A program made the position numbers and the translations under genes. Positions 39,938-50,721 of a DNA stretch of 64,000 bases are shown piece after piece. The notes under the pieces were generated by a model. That model was not told where the DNA came from. It made no database searches and saw only the letters and a program-made list of their open reading frames with translations. The DNA is taken from assembly GCA_964019425.1 (NCBI GenBank), contig OZ025829.1:744001-808000 (forward strand), in the 5' to 3' direction. Numbering within the stretch: position 1 is the first letter of the stretch; every line of letters begins with the position of its first letter. This DNA comes from Flectonema sp. DT1601. Taxonomy: Eukaryota; Euglenozoa; Diplonemea; Diplonemida; Diplonemidae.

Positions 39938-40990
39938 GCAGCAGCAACAACAATGTGCAGCTTTCATTATCACCTGGGCTCTTTAAGGTTCCGACATCTG
40001 AGACTTATTGTTTTGCTGCGGAAGCAATGCTAAGAATGAGTCACGTTGACTTTGATAAGACAATCGAAACCTCTGGAGCAATCGTACCAAAAATAAAAGG
40101 AAACAAAGCACCAAAGAGTGAAAGAGAAGGTTTTTATTCAATTGTCGATGCAGTCCCCGCGAGAAGTGTTCTAATGAGAGAGGAAGGATCGATGACTTTA
40201 ATTCAAAAAGTTCAAAAAAAAGCATTTTGCACTTTAATAGAAGACAGTGAAGGATTAACACTTATCAATGACTGGGTACTTGCTGGTACACAGTCAGCAG
40301 TGGTATGTTTATTATTTCTAATTAACATAAATCTAAAATACGAATAATACAAACAGACTGCCAGCAAGAAAGAGATTCGCAGAACAGTCTCAATTGGAAC
40401 CTTCCGCAGATATTGTTTAAGCAACGCGTTGGGAAGAATTGACGCTGCTAAAGTTAGATGTGAATCAAAGGAACTAACTGATGAAATAGTAACAGAAAAA
40501 CTAATCATAATAGCTGAAAATATAGTTGGGATACTCGGTGCTAAAGACTGGATTCTGGGTACAAAGATTCCAACAACTGTAGACGCTCTGGCATTTGGAT
40601 TCTTAGGACCTATTTTATATCGAAAAGGAGTCACGAAGTATAGCTCAATGTTGATTCATAATTTCAAACCACTCGTGGACTACATGGAAAGAATTAGATT
40701 AAAATACTTTGAAGTCTACTCTCTTTCTTTACGTATCCGTCGACTAGATACGGGAGATGAAGACCCAGTTGACTATAATGGTGATAATGAAGTAACTCCT
40801 CTCTATCTCTGCTCTGCTCAAACACTCGCAGCTGTTTGCTTCTCATCTGTTTACTTTGTGGTGATAAATCGTCAGCTTATGAGAGTTTGTTATTTATGTT
40901 TTTTTATCTGAGGAGGGGAAATGGTATTTTTTTCTTACAAAAAAACAAATAATAAAAAAAAAAAAACAGGCTATCCTTGCTGAACATTAA
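39934..40990 (+). CDS. Metaxin/Sam37-like outer mitochondrial membrane protein
   Basis: Three exons, 39934-40302, 40357-40884 and 40970-40990, phase 0 throughout, giving 305 aa ending AILAEH. The second exon carries 'GTKIPTTVDALAFGFLGPILY' followed by 'YSSMLIHNFKPLVDYMERIRLKYF', the C-terminal GST-like signature of metaxins and Sam37 (P-T-x-D-A-x-x-F-G-x-L-x-P-x-L). These are subunits of the SAM complex that inserts beta-barrel proteins into the outer mitochondrial membrane. The N-terminal thioredoxin-like half (PTSETYCFAAEAMLRMSHVDF) also fits. The usual C-terminal membrane segment is not clear; a hydrophobic patch near 265-290 (LYLCSAQTLAAVCFSSVYFVVI) may serve. The last short exon is inferred from the donor GTTTGT and acceptor AAACAG; without it the protein ends in VCYLCFFI. 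Confidence 0.75.
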
Positions 40991-41372
40991 AATTGCCATG
41001 TAGGACATTTCGAGACTCAAATTTTAGATTGTTACCGAGTCTTCTTTAGGTCACCACCGCAGATTTAGAGCACTTCTTGTTGTGCAGTTCATCAGAAAAC
41101 TCCGTGAATTACAAACAGAGAGTGTCTTTCTTGAGCACCAGTCTGTTTGGCAAACTGGTAATGAAAAAAAAGATTTGAATCAAAACTTATCAATAAAATA
41201 AGTGATTGCGGCATCTGTTTTGTTATTGTTGTCGTATTCTACACGTGTTGTAAAGCAGTTCTTACTCATCGTCACCAACACTAAAACGATTTACGATAAC
41301 AGACTTCAATAATTTACAAATCAACTTAGTAAACAACATCTCTAACAGGTCAGGTCATCAACAGTAATTATA
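40991..41372. other. Intergenic/UTR, no gene seen
   Basis: 382 nt of mixed composition without an open frame of note. Two acceptor-like CAGs end at 41348 and 41364, the second only 8 nt before the TRM11 ATG. Confidence 0.5.
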
Positions 41373-43045
41373 ATGAAACCAGGTGGTGGTGATGACGGTG
41401 GGGTGGAGCTGTTGTTGTTCTTCGCCCATCTCCCAGATATGACAGATTTTCGAATTAATGAACTGGAATCGTGTGCTGAGATATACAAAACTAAAGTAAA
41501 GCTGTTGGGGACATTAGAGCCATCCAGTTGCTTTGTGAAGGCGAAATTTGAGAGTTTTGAGATTGCGAGAAAGATATGCGAGAGAATGGTTACTTTAAAA
41601 AGTTGTTTAGAACTTTGGGGTGAAGGATCAGATTACGAAGCAGCAGTACTTGCGTCTGCGAAGTATTGCTCAGAGAGTGGTGAGATGTACAAGAAGAGTA
41701 CTTTTAGATTTGTATTCGATGCCTTTGGAGGTAAGGTTTCTTGGGATGAAAAGGTCTCTATTTTCAACAGATTCGCTAAAGTAGGTCTCGGAGGAGATGT
41801 CGTAATGAACGACCCCGACCAACAGTTTTGGGTCATCGAGGACCTCGGCATCCGTCACGATGTCAAAGACGGAAAGACAAAAGTACACGAACGTCTCACC
41901 CCGCAGCATATTTACTTCGCAAGAGAGATATGTTGTGGAGGACGTAAACAAATTGAGAGATATTCTTTAAAAACTAGAAGTTGGATTGGAACCACTTCCA
42001 TGATACCTGACCTCTGCATGCTAATGGCAAACCAACTCGGAGTCGTAAAAGGAAGTATGGTATGGGATCCGTTCTGTGGTACGGGAAGTACTTTAATAAG
42101 TTGTAGTCATTTCGGTGCAATCTGTTTTGGATCTGATTTAGACGGCAGGGCGTTAGGGAATCAGGAAAATGGAATTCAATCAAATTGTAAACAATACGAT
42201 TTCTATCCACACGATATAATGAGAATGGATTTATCACAAGCGTGTTGGAATAGACATGAAATCCTTGAAGGGATTATTAGTGACCCGCCTTATGGAAGGA
42301 GAGAATCTCGTAAGAAGATTGACTCTGAGAAGCAAGAACGCGTAGAATCTTTTGTCGAGTCACTCACAGAGCAGCAAAGAGAAGAACGACTTCGTTCTCT
42401 CACAGAACACTACATTCCTCCTCCAAAAACTGAGTACACAATGCAAGATCTAATGACTGATCTCGTAGACAAAGCAGCGAAACTTTTAACAGTCGGAAGC
42501 CGTCTCGTCTACTGGCATCCAACTACTGCAAATTACGAAACATCAGAACTTCCTAGAAATCCTTGTTTAGATTTATTATCAGATCCAGGTCAGAGTGTTA
42601 CAATTCGTTTAAAGAGACGTCTCGTCACGATGGTTAAAACCCGCTCATGGACACCATCAGATGTAACATCCCCTCCTGCCATCTCTGAAGGAGAGACAGA
42701 CTTCCACTACAAGAACGAAGCACATGATAGTAGAGAATACCTCGAGTATCGGGCAAAGAGAGACACCAAGAAGAATGCTTCTGCTGAATATCGTGAGAAG
42801 CACGGGATTAAACTGCCCCCAAAGATGACTAAAAGTGAACGCCGTAAGTTTCAAGAAGCTCAGGTTTGTTATTCTTGTTTAAATTATTTATGACACGTAG
42901 GAAAGTGGAGAGGGATGTTAGAGTCGTTTTTCAAATTTAAAATAAAAAACAGATTGAGAAAAAACGTATCAAACGGGAAGAGCAGAAACGACAAAATGAA
43001 ACAGCGTCACGGGAATTGAAGTCTCGTAAAGACGGAAGTGATTAG
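41373..43045 (+). CDS. TRM11: tRNA (guanine(10)-N2)-methyltransferase catalytic subunit TRM11
   Basis: Two exons, 41373-42863 and 42953-43045, phase 0, giving 527 aa. TRM11, with TRM112, methylates N2 of G10 in tRNA. The N-terminal part (about 1-190) is the THUMP-type region. The Rossmann methyltransferase domain carries DPFCGTGSTLISC from residue 232 (S-adenosylmethionine binding, motif I), GSDLDGR, and the catalytic N6/N2-type motif DPPYGRRE from residue 304. SRLVYWHPT and an RRLVTM block follow, typical of TRM11. The C-terminal tail is strongly basic and helical and is completed by the second exon (IEKKRIKREEQKR...). The partner TRM112 is not in the window. Nucleocytoplasmic location is expected from the family. 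Confidence 0.95.
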
Positions 43046-43338
43046 TCCGCAAAGCAGTTCATCGTGAGGATGTAAATATTAAGAAATCAGGAGATTACTC
43101 GTTGGTTTGATTTGTCCCAACGGTGATGATGAAGTTAACAACTTCCTTTTCGTTATTTATGAGCGCCAATTCAACAGGGCAGCCATCTATCAAACGGCAT
43201 CACTTCTTACGTTTCGTTGCATTCGTCTGGCTGCCCGTTTGGGTAGTTTAAAATTAAGTATTCTCCTAACTGTTTTTATTCATAATTAATACTTATTATT
43301 GATATCAGAAATATGAATTACTATGCGACTACTGGAAG

Positions 43339-46338
43339 ATGACTTTACATTGTCCAGGGACAGAGTCACCAGCACCGAGTAATGACGAAAGTGATCCGCC
43401 AAGTGCATTTGGTGGATCGATTGCAGTTACGTTTTCCAATAATATTAATAATTTGAGTGAAGGGTTCTTTAGTAATGACAGACGGAAGAGTACTGCTCAA
43501 GACATTAGGAACTCGATGACTAAGACGTCTATTATGTTTGATGGGTCTACACAACGTCGAAACACTGCAGCCATTCAACAGTACCGACGGATGTCAACAA
43601 GACTACAGTCGTGTAGTGACATAGACGCTGGCGGACCGTCTTTTCAGGCGAGTCACAGCCCGGATGCGATTGATGTTTTACTTCAATATGACGATCAGTT
43701 AAAATTGAATTTAAAAAAAGCATTCTACGTCACCTGTTCTCACGGTTGGATGATTGATAATAGATCCTTTGGAGAAGTTCAGTGGAATACAATTGTTGTT
43801 GAGGCTGAAATAGTTGATGATGAACACATCTCTCAGTTATTTATCGACACAATCTGGATCATTAGTAGAGATCACAGATCTCAAATGAACTTCGCAAACT
43901 TTGTTGCTGCGATGGTTGCAATTGGTGGGAGGTGTTATCCTCGTGCTGATGAGAAGACTCAACTTTATTCGTTGTGGACTGCGAAACTTTCGAAGTATGT
44001 TTCAAGAAATCAAGTGAATTCAAGTCCAACACGAGAAAGCATCAACCCCTCAAAGAATGATTGGCCGATGAGAGTAAACAACATCATCAGTATTGCCATC
44101 AGAGATATCATCCCGTCAGCTAAACTACTCTACGAATGGAACACAGATTCTAACAACGGAGATGATGCTATAATGACAATCGATGGTTGGCTTGACTTTT
44201 GCATTGACACTTCCCTAGTACCTGAACTTATTGAAGAGAAAGATGCTGAGGCTTGCTTTAGACAGGTCTGTTCAGATTGTGATTATATTCAAATAGAAGA
44301 TTTCATTGATGGATTGGTGATACTCGCTCTTGTTATCTTCGCAAGAATGCAAAACGGTGCGAAGATCTACTTAACTCACCAATCAAGAATTGTTGAATTA
44401 TTCAGCAGACTTTCTGAACGAACATCTCTCTCATTTAACAATCGAATCGAAGGTTACGAAACCGATAATCGCGAGTACCTTTTACCATTGCCAGTTCGAA
44501 TCTCTCCCTCGTCATTTTCAACAACTGAGCAAACAGACATCGAATTGAGTGGAATTCGATTCTACTGCAACCCGTCTATCGGAAAGCAGAATGCACAAAA
44601 ACTCGTCAGAGCACTTCGAGTACAAAAACAATTTTATTGTAAAGCAGAACAGCGAAACATCGGAATCTTGGGAAGGGAAATCTTCTCACAACCCAGCAGA
44701 GAAGAAGGAAAAGCAATAAGAGAGTACGGAGGACTATTTGTGAAATGGGGGGATGAAATAATTAGAGGAGAAGCAATTACAAATAATAGAATTTCTTTTA
44801 AGCTCCCTGAGAATAGAAACCTGGACGACATGTCTCTCTTTTTACAGTCAGAACTTCATGAGAATAATGAACTCGTCGTAAAGATGAAATGGGTGTTCTC
44901 AATTCCAATTGAAGTATCGAACGACGGGATTTGTTTCTCTTCTTCAGGACTGACTTTTAGATACGAAGATGAGTACGAAGATACTTTTATTGGAATCTCT
45001 ACTACTGAACAGCTCATAGATCTTTATAATAAATATTGTGGTGGTGATGAAGATGAAAACACTGCAATCCACGGTCTCCATATGAAGGAATCAGAGTGGA
45101 ATACTTTTCGAAGAGACTACCGACTGTTGTTACCTGCTGTACTTCCTAAAGGACTTCCTGTGGAGGAGGTTTCGTTTTCAGCAGTCAGTGTTCCTCAATC
45201 GATATTAACATTTGATAGCATCACAATAGTTGAGCAAGTTGGTGATTCGAGTAAGTTACTAACTGATAACTTAATACATGGTGGTAGTGAGTTCAATTCT
45301 CTTTCTGCTCCTGATGATCATCGTCTTACTTTGACTGGATTTCTACTTCTTCTAATTTGGACGATTCTCCCCCGTCTCCGCTCTGGTTTTGAATCATCAC
45401 TACTACAGCTAATCGAAGCAAAGCAACACTCTCAAGAAGTGAGAACTAAATTAAGAGAACTTGAGAATCAAGGATCGAGTCAGTTCTTTAGAAATCTTTT
45501 AGAAGATGCGACCATCAGATGTCCAGAAGGACATAACGTAACTGGAATTCAAATATTCAGTGGAATGGAAACAGAATGTGGACACTGCCAACGACGGTTA
45601 TCAGTTGGATCCGTTGGGAGAGTCTGCACAGTTGACGGATGGATTATCTGCCAAGAGTGTGTTGCTCGTAATTCTGGAGTCTCATCTCATTTAATAACAT
45701 CAATGATAAGCCAGTCAGAAGTAACTGCTTCAGACATTCGTGTCAGACGTGGTCTTGAACCCCCTCGTCAGCTTTCACACAGCGGGAAACGAATTATCAA
45801 ATTACACAACACGCCTTCTAATAGTATTTCACTTCAGGGTCTTCCCAAATGTTATTCACTCGAGTCTCTGAGGAAGTTACTTCTTCGATATAATCCTACG
45901 AAAGTAATAATTGCACCATCAAGACCAGATGCTACCCACATGACAGCGTACGCCCTTTGGAGTACTTCTGAGAACATGGAAGACGTCTATCCAAAAGTTA
46001 TTCAAGAGAAGGTAGCTGCTGCTTGTAGAGATCTTAATAATAAAATAATATCTGGGAGTCGATTAATAGTCGTCGAAACTCCTGCTCTCTCCCTCGCACT
46101 TGGTGAGAGAGTTCCAGGGAAAGATCGAAAAGATATTTCTACCGATCCAACCGAAGACAGCATCAGTAATAAAATTACTCCTCTCGTCACTATCGAAGAC
46201 CTCACAAACGTTTATCGAATGAGAGCGAAGGCTACTCAGGATTCCACTGTAATTCCTTTCAGTAAAACTGTAACGTCACCAATGAAATATAAACACCGGA
46301 ATTGGATTTCAAAACCGATAATAATGTCATCACAGTAG
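43339..46338 (+). CDS. 999-aa protein with C1/PHD-like zinc finger (function unknown)
   Basis: Single open frame, 999 aa. The N-terminal 110 residues are polar and probably disordered. Residues about 110-360 are helical with EF-hand- or p25-alpha-like segments ('SDCDYIQIEDFIDGLVILALVIFAR') but no canonical calcium loop. Residues about 390-640 are an unassigned mixed region. A clear zinc-binding module lies at about 728-780, with spacing C-x2-E-G-H ... C-x2-C-x8-G...C...W..C-x2-C ('CPEGHNVTG', 'CGHCQRRLSVG', 'ICQECV'), resembling C1/PHD or ZZ-like fingers. After it comes a basic segment and a likely disordered tail. No membrane segments except a short hydrophobic stretch near 672-685 (LTGFLLLLIWTIL). 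The ATG lies 30 nt after a TATCAG acceptor. Such layouts occur in flagellar proteins, but no assignment is made. Confidence 0.7.
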   Translation: MTLHCPGTESPAPSNDESDPPSAFGGSIAVTFSNNINNLSEGFFSNDRRKSTAQDIRNSMTKTSIMFDGSTQRRNTAAIQQYRRMSTRLQSCSDIDAGGPSFQASHSPDAIDVLLQYDDQLKLNLKKAFYVTCSHGWMIDNRSFGEVQWNTIVVEAEIVDDEHISQLFIDTIWIISRDHRSQMNFANFVAAMVAIGGRCYPRADEKTQLYSLWTAKLSKYVSRNQVNSSPTRESINPSKNDWPMRVNNIISIAIRDIIPSAKLLYEWNTDSNNGDDAIMTIDGWLDFCIDTSLVPELIEEKDAEACFRQVCSDCDYIQIEDFIDGLVILALVIFARMQNGAKIYLTHQSRIVELFSRLSERTSLSFNNRIEGYETDNREYLLPLPVRISPSSFSTTEQTDIELSGIRFYCNPSIGKQNAQKLVRALRVQKQFYCKAEQRNIGILGREIFSQPSREEGKAIREYGGLFVKWGDEIIRGEAITNNRISFKLPENRNLDDMSLFLQSELHENNELVVKMKWVFSIPIEVSNDGICFSSSGLTFRYEDEYEDTFIGISTTEQLIDLYNKYCGGDEDENTAIHGLHMKESEWNTFRRDYRLLLPAVLPKGLPVEEVSFSAVSVPQSILTFDSITIVEQVGDSSKLLTDNLIHGGSEFNSLSAPDDHRLTLTGFLLLLIWTILPRLRSGFESSLLQLIEAKQHSQEVRTKLRELENQGSSQFFRNLLEDATIRCPEGHNVTGIQIFSGMETECGHCQRRLSVGSVGRVCTVDGWIICQECVARNSGVSSHLITSMISQSEVTASDIRVRRGLEPPRQLSHSGKRIIKLHNTPSNSISLQGLPKCYSLESLRKLLLRYNPTKVIIAPSRPDATHMTAYALWSTSENMEDVYPKVIQEKVAAACRDLNNKIISGSRLIVVETPALSLALGERVPGKDRKDISTDPTEDSISNKITPLVTIEDLTNVYRMRAKATQDSTVIPFSKTVTSPMKYKHRNWISKPIIMSSQ

Positions 46339-46493
46339 TCGATGGAAATCATTTACACAAGTCCGCTATTTTATAACTCAAGTCCGCATCCAACGTCAAC
46401 ACGGTAACGATGATTCATAGCTTCTGTTTAGTTAGATTGTGAAATAATATTTTTTGTGTTAATAATTTTTTTTTTTTTTTCCTAAACAGAACT

Positions 46494-47504
46494 ATGGAAA
46501 ATGCGAATGAAGAATACACATTTAAAGTACTTCTGTTGGGAGAAAGTGGAGTTGGGAAGACTCAATTGCGATTGCGATTTGTGAAGGATGCGGCGCCGAC
46601 GTCGACGGAGCCGACTTTCGGAGTAGATTTCGCTTCGAGGATATTATCGATTGAGAAGTCAGCAGTTAGATTACAACTTTGGGACACTGCTGGTATGAAA
46701 CGATATCGTCATCACAATCCAGCAATGGTTTATAGACACTCCGTCTGTGCTCTTCTTATCTACGACGTTACTGCTAAGGAATCGTTTCAATCTCTTCAGC
46801 AATGGGTCGATGAGTTGAATGCTGCAAGTGATGTTGATCCTTCTCGAATGGTTCTTGTTGTTGTTGGGAATAAAACAGATCTTCCAGACCGTCAAGTTAC
46901 TACTGAGGAAGGTAAACAGTACGCTGATTCTCATAATTATTTATTTCGTGAGATTTCATCACAAAAATCTCAAGAAGTTGATGACTTGTTTCGCATGATC
47001 GCTGGTGACATCTTAAATAGAATTGAAGATGTTGACCACAGTGAGAGTACATTATCTGATAAAGTAGTCGGTGACATCTCTCCGCCTGCATCGCATTCAG
47101 AAGTAGTGGTGTCGACACCTGAAATGAAGTCTCCTAAAATAAAATTATCGTCGTCTAATAAAAAAACAGATTCCCCATCCACACCAGCGATAGTACAAAA
47201 GAACTCCCCAGCACGTGATGACCAAAAAGAGAACATCAAACCTGAGGTAGACACGAACTCAACTGAGACGGCTTCAAAACCCAAAAACCAAACAACCCCA
47301 AAAACATCTGCTATTCCAACATCATCACCAAACGACAAAGTAAAAGGTACCAAACCTTCGACATCATCGTCGGAAAAAACTGCAGCAGCTCCTCAACCAA
47401 CTCAACAGCAGGATGCTGTTGACGTACAAGACTTACCTGGCCCTCCAACTCGTAATAATAAAAAAGGTAAAACAGAACAATGTCAATGTTGCTCACTCCA
47501 ATAG
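46494..47504 (+). CDS. Rab/Ras-like small GTPase with long tail and CaaX box, catalytic Gln replaced by Met
   Basis: 336 aa. The G domain spans about 8-175: P-loop GESGVGKT (16-23), switch I 'STEPTFGVDF' with the conserved Thr, switch II WDTAGMKRYR (Gly67, Met68), GNKTDL for guanine specificity, and a final SSQ in place of the usual SAK/ETSAK. Met replaces the catalytic Gln of WDTAGQ, so intrinsic GTP hydrolysis should be low. Residues about 185-330 are a Ser/Pro/Lys-rich disordered extension, unusual in length for a Rab. The C-terminus CQCCSLQ contains a CaaX box (CSLQ), predicting prenylation, with nearby cysteines that could be palmitoylated. The ATG is 4 nt after a CTAAACAG acceptor. It is probably a regulator of vesicle or membrane traffic. 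Confidence 0.9.
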   Translation: MENANEEYTFKVLLLGESGVGKTQLRLRFVKDAAPTSTEPTFGVDFASRILSIEKSAVRLQLWDTAGMKRYRHHNPAMVYRHSVCALLIYDVTAKESFQSLQQWVDELNAASDVDPSRMVLVVVGNKTDLPDRQVTTEEGKQYADSHNYLFREISSQKSQEVDDLFRMIAGDILNRIEDVDHSESTLSDKVVGDISPPASHSEVVVSTPEMKSPKIKLSSSNKKTDSPSTPAIVQKNSPARDDQKENIKPEVDTNSTETASKPKNQTTPKTSAIPTSSPNDKVKGTKPSTSSSEKTAAAPQPTQQQDAVDVQDLPGPPTRNNKKGKTEQCQCCSLQ

Positions 47505-48006
47505 TCTTATTTCTGTCCTGTCGTACTTTGAGTGAAATTCTCCAGCAGTCAACTGTCCGTCCCCCTGCTGTGGATTTTTGTTTTTTGTTGTTTTTTAAAT
47601 AGAATGTAACGAATAGTAATATAAAAAATAGATTATTTCTAAAAGCGGTGGCTCAACTGATGATCTGATCGATAATAAAGTTCACTTTCTGAACAAAATT
47701 ATTTATTGAAGTGGATTTGAGAGTCTCTCTCTTTGTTTAGTTTTGTAATAATAAAATAGTCACATCCCACAAGTAGAAGTGGTTTATGTTTGGAAATATT
47801 ATAATTTCAACAACTCTTAGACCATTCTCTCATCAGATATATCAAAACAAAATATTAGTAATGTTTTGTTCTCTGTGCCTTGAGCACCGTCTTAAAGGAG
47901 GAAGAGGATGGGGAACTAAAAGTCTAATCTAATTAATGGAAACAGTGGTTTTGAAATTTTCAGCACTTCTTCATTCTCATATCAGATTACCGCGACTGAC
48001 GTTACC
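47505..48006. other. Intergenic/UTR, no gene seen
   Basis: 502 nt, AT-rich. No protein-like frame. Two acceptor-like sites (AATTTTCAG ending at 47963 and ATATCAG about 20 nt further on) precede the piggyBac-derived ATG at 48007. No TTAA-flanked terminal inverted repeats of a piggyBac element were recognised here. Confidence 0.5.
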
Positions 48007-49590
48007 ATGTCGAGTGATGAGTACTGCTCAACCACGTCTTCAATTTCTGAATGCGTTGAGATGTCTTCGAGTGACGAAGAAAGTGAAAGCGAGGAACTTG
48101 AGAGCCACCCTCCACCAACATGGAACAAGAAAATAGAAAAGATTGGACAGCAAAAGCGTCGAAGCTCTAAACAAGACGATGACGTAAAGATGATGACTGC
48201 CCTACAGATGTTTGAATTGATGTTCTCAACTAGAGTTTTGAATACAATTATTAGACATACGAATGCTAACGCATCTCAGAAAGGTGTGACGCTTGATCTC
48301 GGGTTGGAAGAATTTAAAAATTTCCTGGGACTTCATATCTTAATGGGAGCCCATGGATTACCAACCCTAAGCGACTACTGGAGTGGACCCGGAGATGCTT
48401 TTTTCTCTCCTTACTATGCAACTGTTATGAGTGGTGATCGATTCTTTTTAATTCATAAAATGCTTCATTTCTCTGCTGATAAACCCTCCAACTCTGACGA
48501 TAAATTCCACAAAGTACGATACTTACTAAAAACAATCATTCCAAAGTGGTCAAAGATAAACAAACCAGACAAATGTTTAGCAATTGATAAAAGTACCATT
48601 ACTACCAGAGAGAATCCTCAACCTGCATTAATCTTTGATAAAAATGAGAAGAATAGTTTTGGTATAAGAACTTACACACTACTAGACCCACAAAGTAGAT
48701 ATATTCACAACTTGGAGCTTCACTCTGGTGACAGCAATCAAAGTCCTGACGACTATGTGAATAGTCTTACTGCGCCTTACAAACATAAAGGACATTGGGT
48801 TGCGTTTTATAACTTCCATCCAACTTATTCTCTTTTTGATAATATGCAACGGAATGGATTTCATTGTGTTGGTGAGACTCTTCGAAATGGAAAAGACATT
48901 CCAGACGGTAAATTAAAAAAGTTTGCTACTTTATATCATCAGTCTGAACAGAAAGTACACCACATCAGATTCAGAGATTCTGGTTACGTTCGTCTTTATA
49001 GCACACTCCCATATGGAGAGCAGTATGTTAGTGCTTACCGTCGAGTCGCATATGGAATGACAGCGAAGAAGACTCCAATCAAAATGCCGATCCAAGTTCA
49101 AATGTATTATAAATTTATGAGAGGTAAAGATGCGATGGATAGAATCGGCAGTAGAGCGTGTGAGTCACTCGGATCTAAACGATGGAATTTAAAAGTTTTT
49201 AATTATCTACTTGAAATTTCAATCTTTAATATCTACACAGTACAAAAGAAGTCTGATAAAGACATTGGTAGGTATTGTGATTTTAGATCTGAACTTGCTA
49301 CTCAGATCACTGGGAGAGATCCCAAGGATACCGTAGGAGCTCACTACCCGTCTAAATACATCAAATCAAAACGATGTGCTCACTGTAGCAGTACCTCAGA
49401 ATGTGTGAGGACTACATATGGATGCTCTACGTGTCATGTTTATCTTTGTGTGGTTCCCTGCTTTGGTGAGTATCACAGAAATCGTGACGCTTTTGTAGTA
49501 ACTCGAAGCCCTGTCTTATCGGAGAAAAGTAAACGGAAATTATCGGCATCCACGAAAGTAACAAAAGTAAAGAGAAAACACACATTATGA
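48007..49590 (+). CDS. piggyBac transposase-derived protein, second catalytic Asp replaced
   Basis: 527 aa, near full length for a piggyBac (DDE_Tnp_1_7) transposase. The acidic N-terminus is followed by the catalytic region. The first Asp is Asp194 in LAIDKSTI. At the usual second Asp (x-D-N-F-Y-T-S) this protein reads FYNFHPTYSLF, placing Tyr268 where Asp is expected. The third site is Asp375/Asp378 in FMRGKDAMDRI, matching MGGVDxxDQ. The C-terminal cysteine-rich domain is intact (CAHCSSTSECVRTTYGCSTCHVYLC...CF..YH pattern at about 457-495) and normally binds the transposon ends. The frame is fully open, and no terminal inverted repeats or TTAA duplication were seen. This looks like a domesticated or host-retained gene rather than an active element. 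A related sequence search would settle this. Confidence 0.9.
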   Translation: MSSDEYCSTTSSISECVEMSSSDEESESEELESHPPPTWNKKIEKIGQQKRRSSKQDDDVKMMTALQMFELMFSTRVLNTIIRHTNANASQKGVTLDLGLEEFKNFLGLHILMGAHGLPTLSDYWSGPGDAFFSPYYATVMSGDRFFLIHKMLHFSADKPSNSDDKFHKVRYLLKTIIPKWSKINKPDKCLAIDKSTITTRENPQPALIFDKNEKNSFGIRTYTLLDPQSRYIHNLELHSGDSNQSPDDYVNSLTAPYKHKGHWVAFYNFHPTYSLFDNMQRNGFHCVGETLRNGKDIPDGKLKKFATLYHQSEQKVHHIRFRDSGYVRLYSTLPYGEQYVSAYRRVAYGMTAKKTPIKMPIQVQMYYKFMRGKDAMDRIGSRACESLGSKRWNLKVFNYLLEISIFNIYTVQKKSDKDIGRYCDFRSELATQITGRDPKDTVGAHYPSKYIKSKRCAHCSSTSECVRTTYGCSTCHVYLCVVPCFGEYHRNRDAFVVTRSPVLSEKSKRKLSASTKVTKVKRKHTL

Positions 49591-49841
49591 ATATACTGTA
49601 TTACTGTATTACTTTATTTTTCGGATTTTCGAATTCCAGTAAGTCGCTTTCAGAAAATTACTTAGTTAGTTACACCTGTTTTTTATTTTTTGTTTCTTGC
49701 CAATAAGAGAAATTTTTAAAAAAAAAAAGGGGTACGTTATCTCTTAAAATCTTTCGCTTTGGTAGTTGGCAGTATTTTTGTCAAAAAAAAGGAGAAATTT
49801 TTTTGTTTGCAGATGGGGGTGGGGAGTGGAGGTATTTAAAA

Positions 49842-50605
49842 ATGATTGGAATTCGTCGAGTTGCTGGAAGTTTGAAGAACGCAGTGAAGAGCTTACCCGT
49901 AAACAGCTTATCTCGGAGTTGTCAACTTCGTAGAATTTCAGAGTCCCCTCATCAGACGAATTATGAAGAAAGTTTACTTCAAAGGAAAGTATTTAGAAGG
50001 AGATCAAAGAGATATCGAGAAGAAGAACATTTAATTAGAATTATTGAAAAAGAAGCTTATGAACAATCATGGGCAGAAGAAGACGTTGAGATCTCTCGTA
50101 TGAAATTAGAAAGAGCAACACTCAACCCAACCAGTTCCAGCAACGGAAGAGAGATACCTGGACTCACACATTCGGTTTGTGTTACATTTATTAACAATTA
50201 TATTAAAAAGAAAACTGTTTTTTCAATAATAATAAAAACAATCAGAACTTGATGTCAACTGAACTCCGCAGCACTGACATCGAAGTAGTAACGTTGGAAG
50301 TGTTCAAATCAAGATTTACTCCCCTAGAGAGGATTACATTAGGACTACCACAGTCTGTCTTATTCCATCTGTTGGCGATGTTTGTTCCTGAAAACGAATG
50401 GCAGGTAGGAAGAAACGTCTACGAACAGCATCAAATTCGTCTAAAAAACTGGGAAGTGTATTCACCGAATACAATGTCAGCAGACGAGTCGATGGATGAT
50501 TTAAGGAATAGACTTCCACCAGAAGATTTTAAAAATATCAGCGACCTGGCTGATGATCCTCCTCGTGGTGCTCGAGCTTTGAATCATCCGCTTGCGAAGA
50601 ATTAG
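49842..50605 (+). CDS. Probable mitochondrial protein of unknown function
   Basis: Two exons, 49842-50174 and 50246-50605, phase 0, giving 230 aa. The N-terminus MIGIRRVAGSLKNAVKSLP with following Arg/Ser-rich sequence looks like a mitochondrial targeting peptide (amphipathic, basic, no acids in the first 35 residues). The middle (about 60-100) is a charged helix (EEEHLIRIIEKEAYEQSW). The C-terminal half contains 'FKSRFTPLERITLGLPQSVLFHLLAMFVPENEWQ', which looks globular. I do not recognise the family; a lineage-specific respiratory-complex or mitoribosomal subunit is possible. Start chosen at 49842, downstream of a TTTGCAG acceptor ending at 49812; the frame also opens at 49803, before the acceptor. 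Confidence 0.7.
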
Positions 50606-50721
50606 ATGACAATACTGCATAAGATCTGTTTCTCATTATTTGGTTAGGTAATCATCAATACTGAATATCAATACAAATAGTAATGTGTAGTCTTTCTTTT
50701 ACAACAGGCGGATTTATAAAT

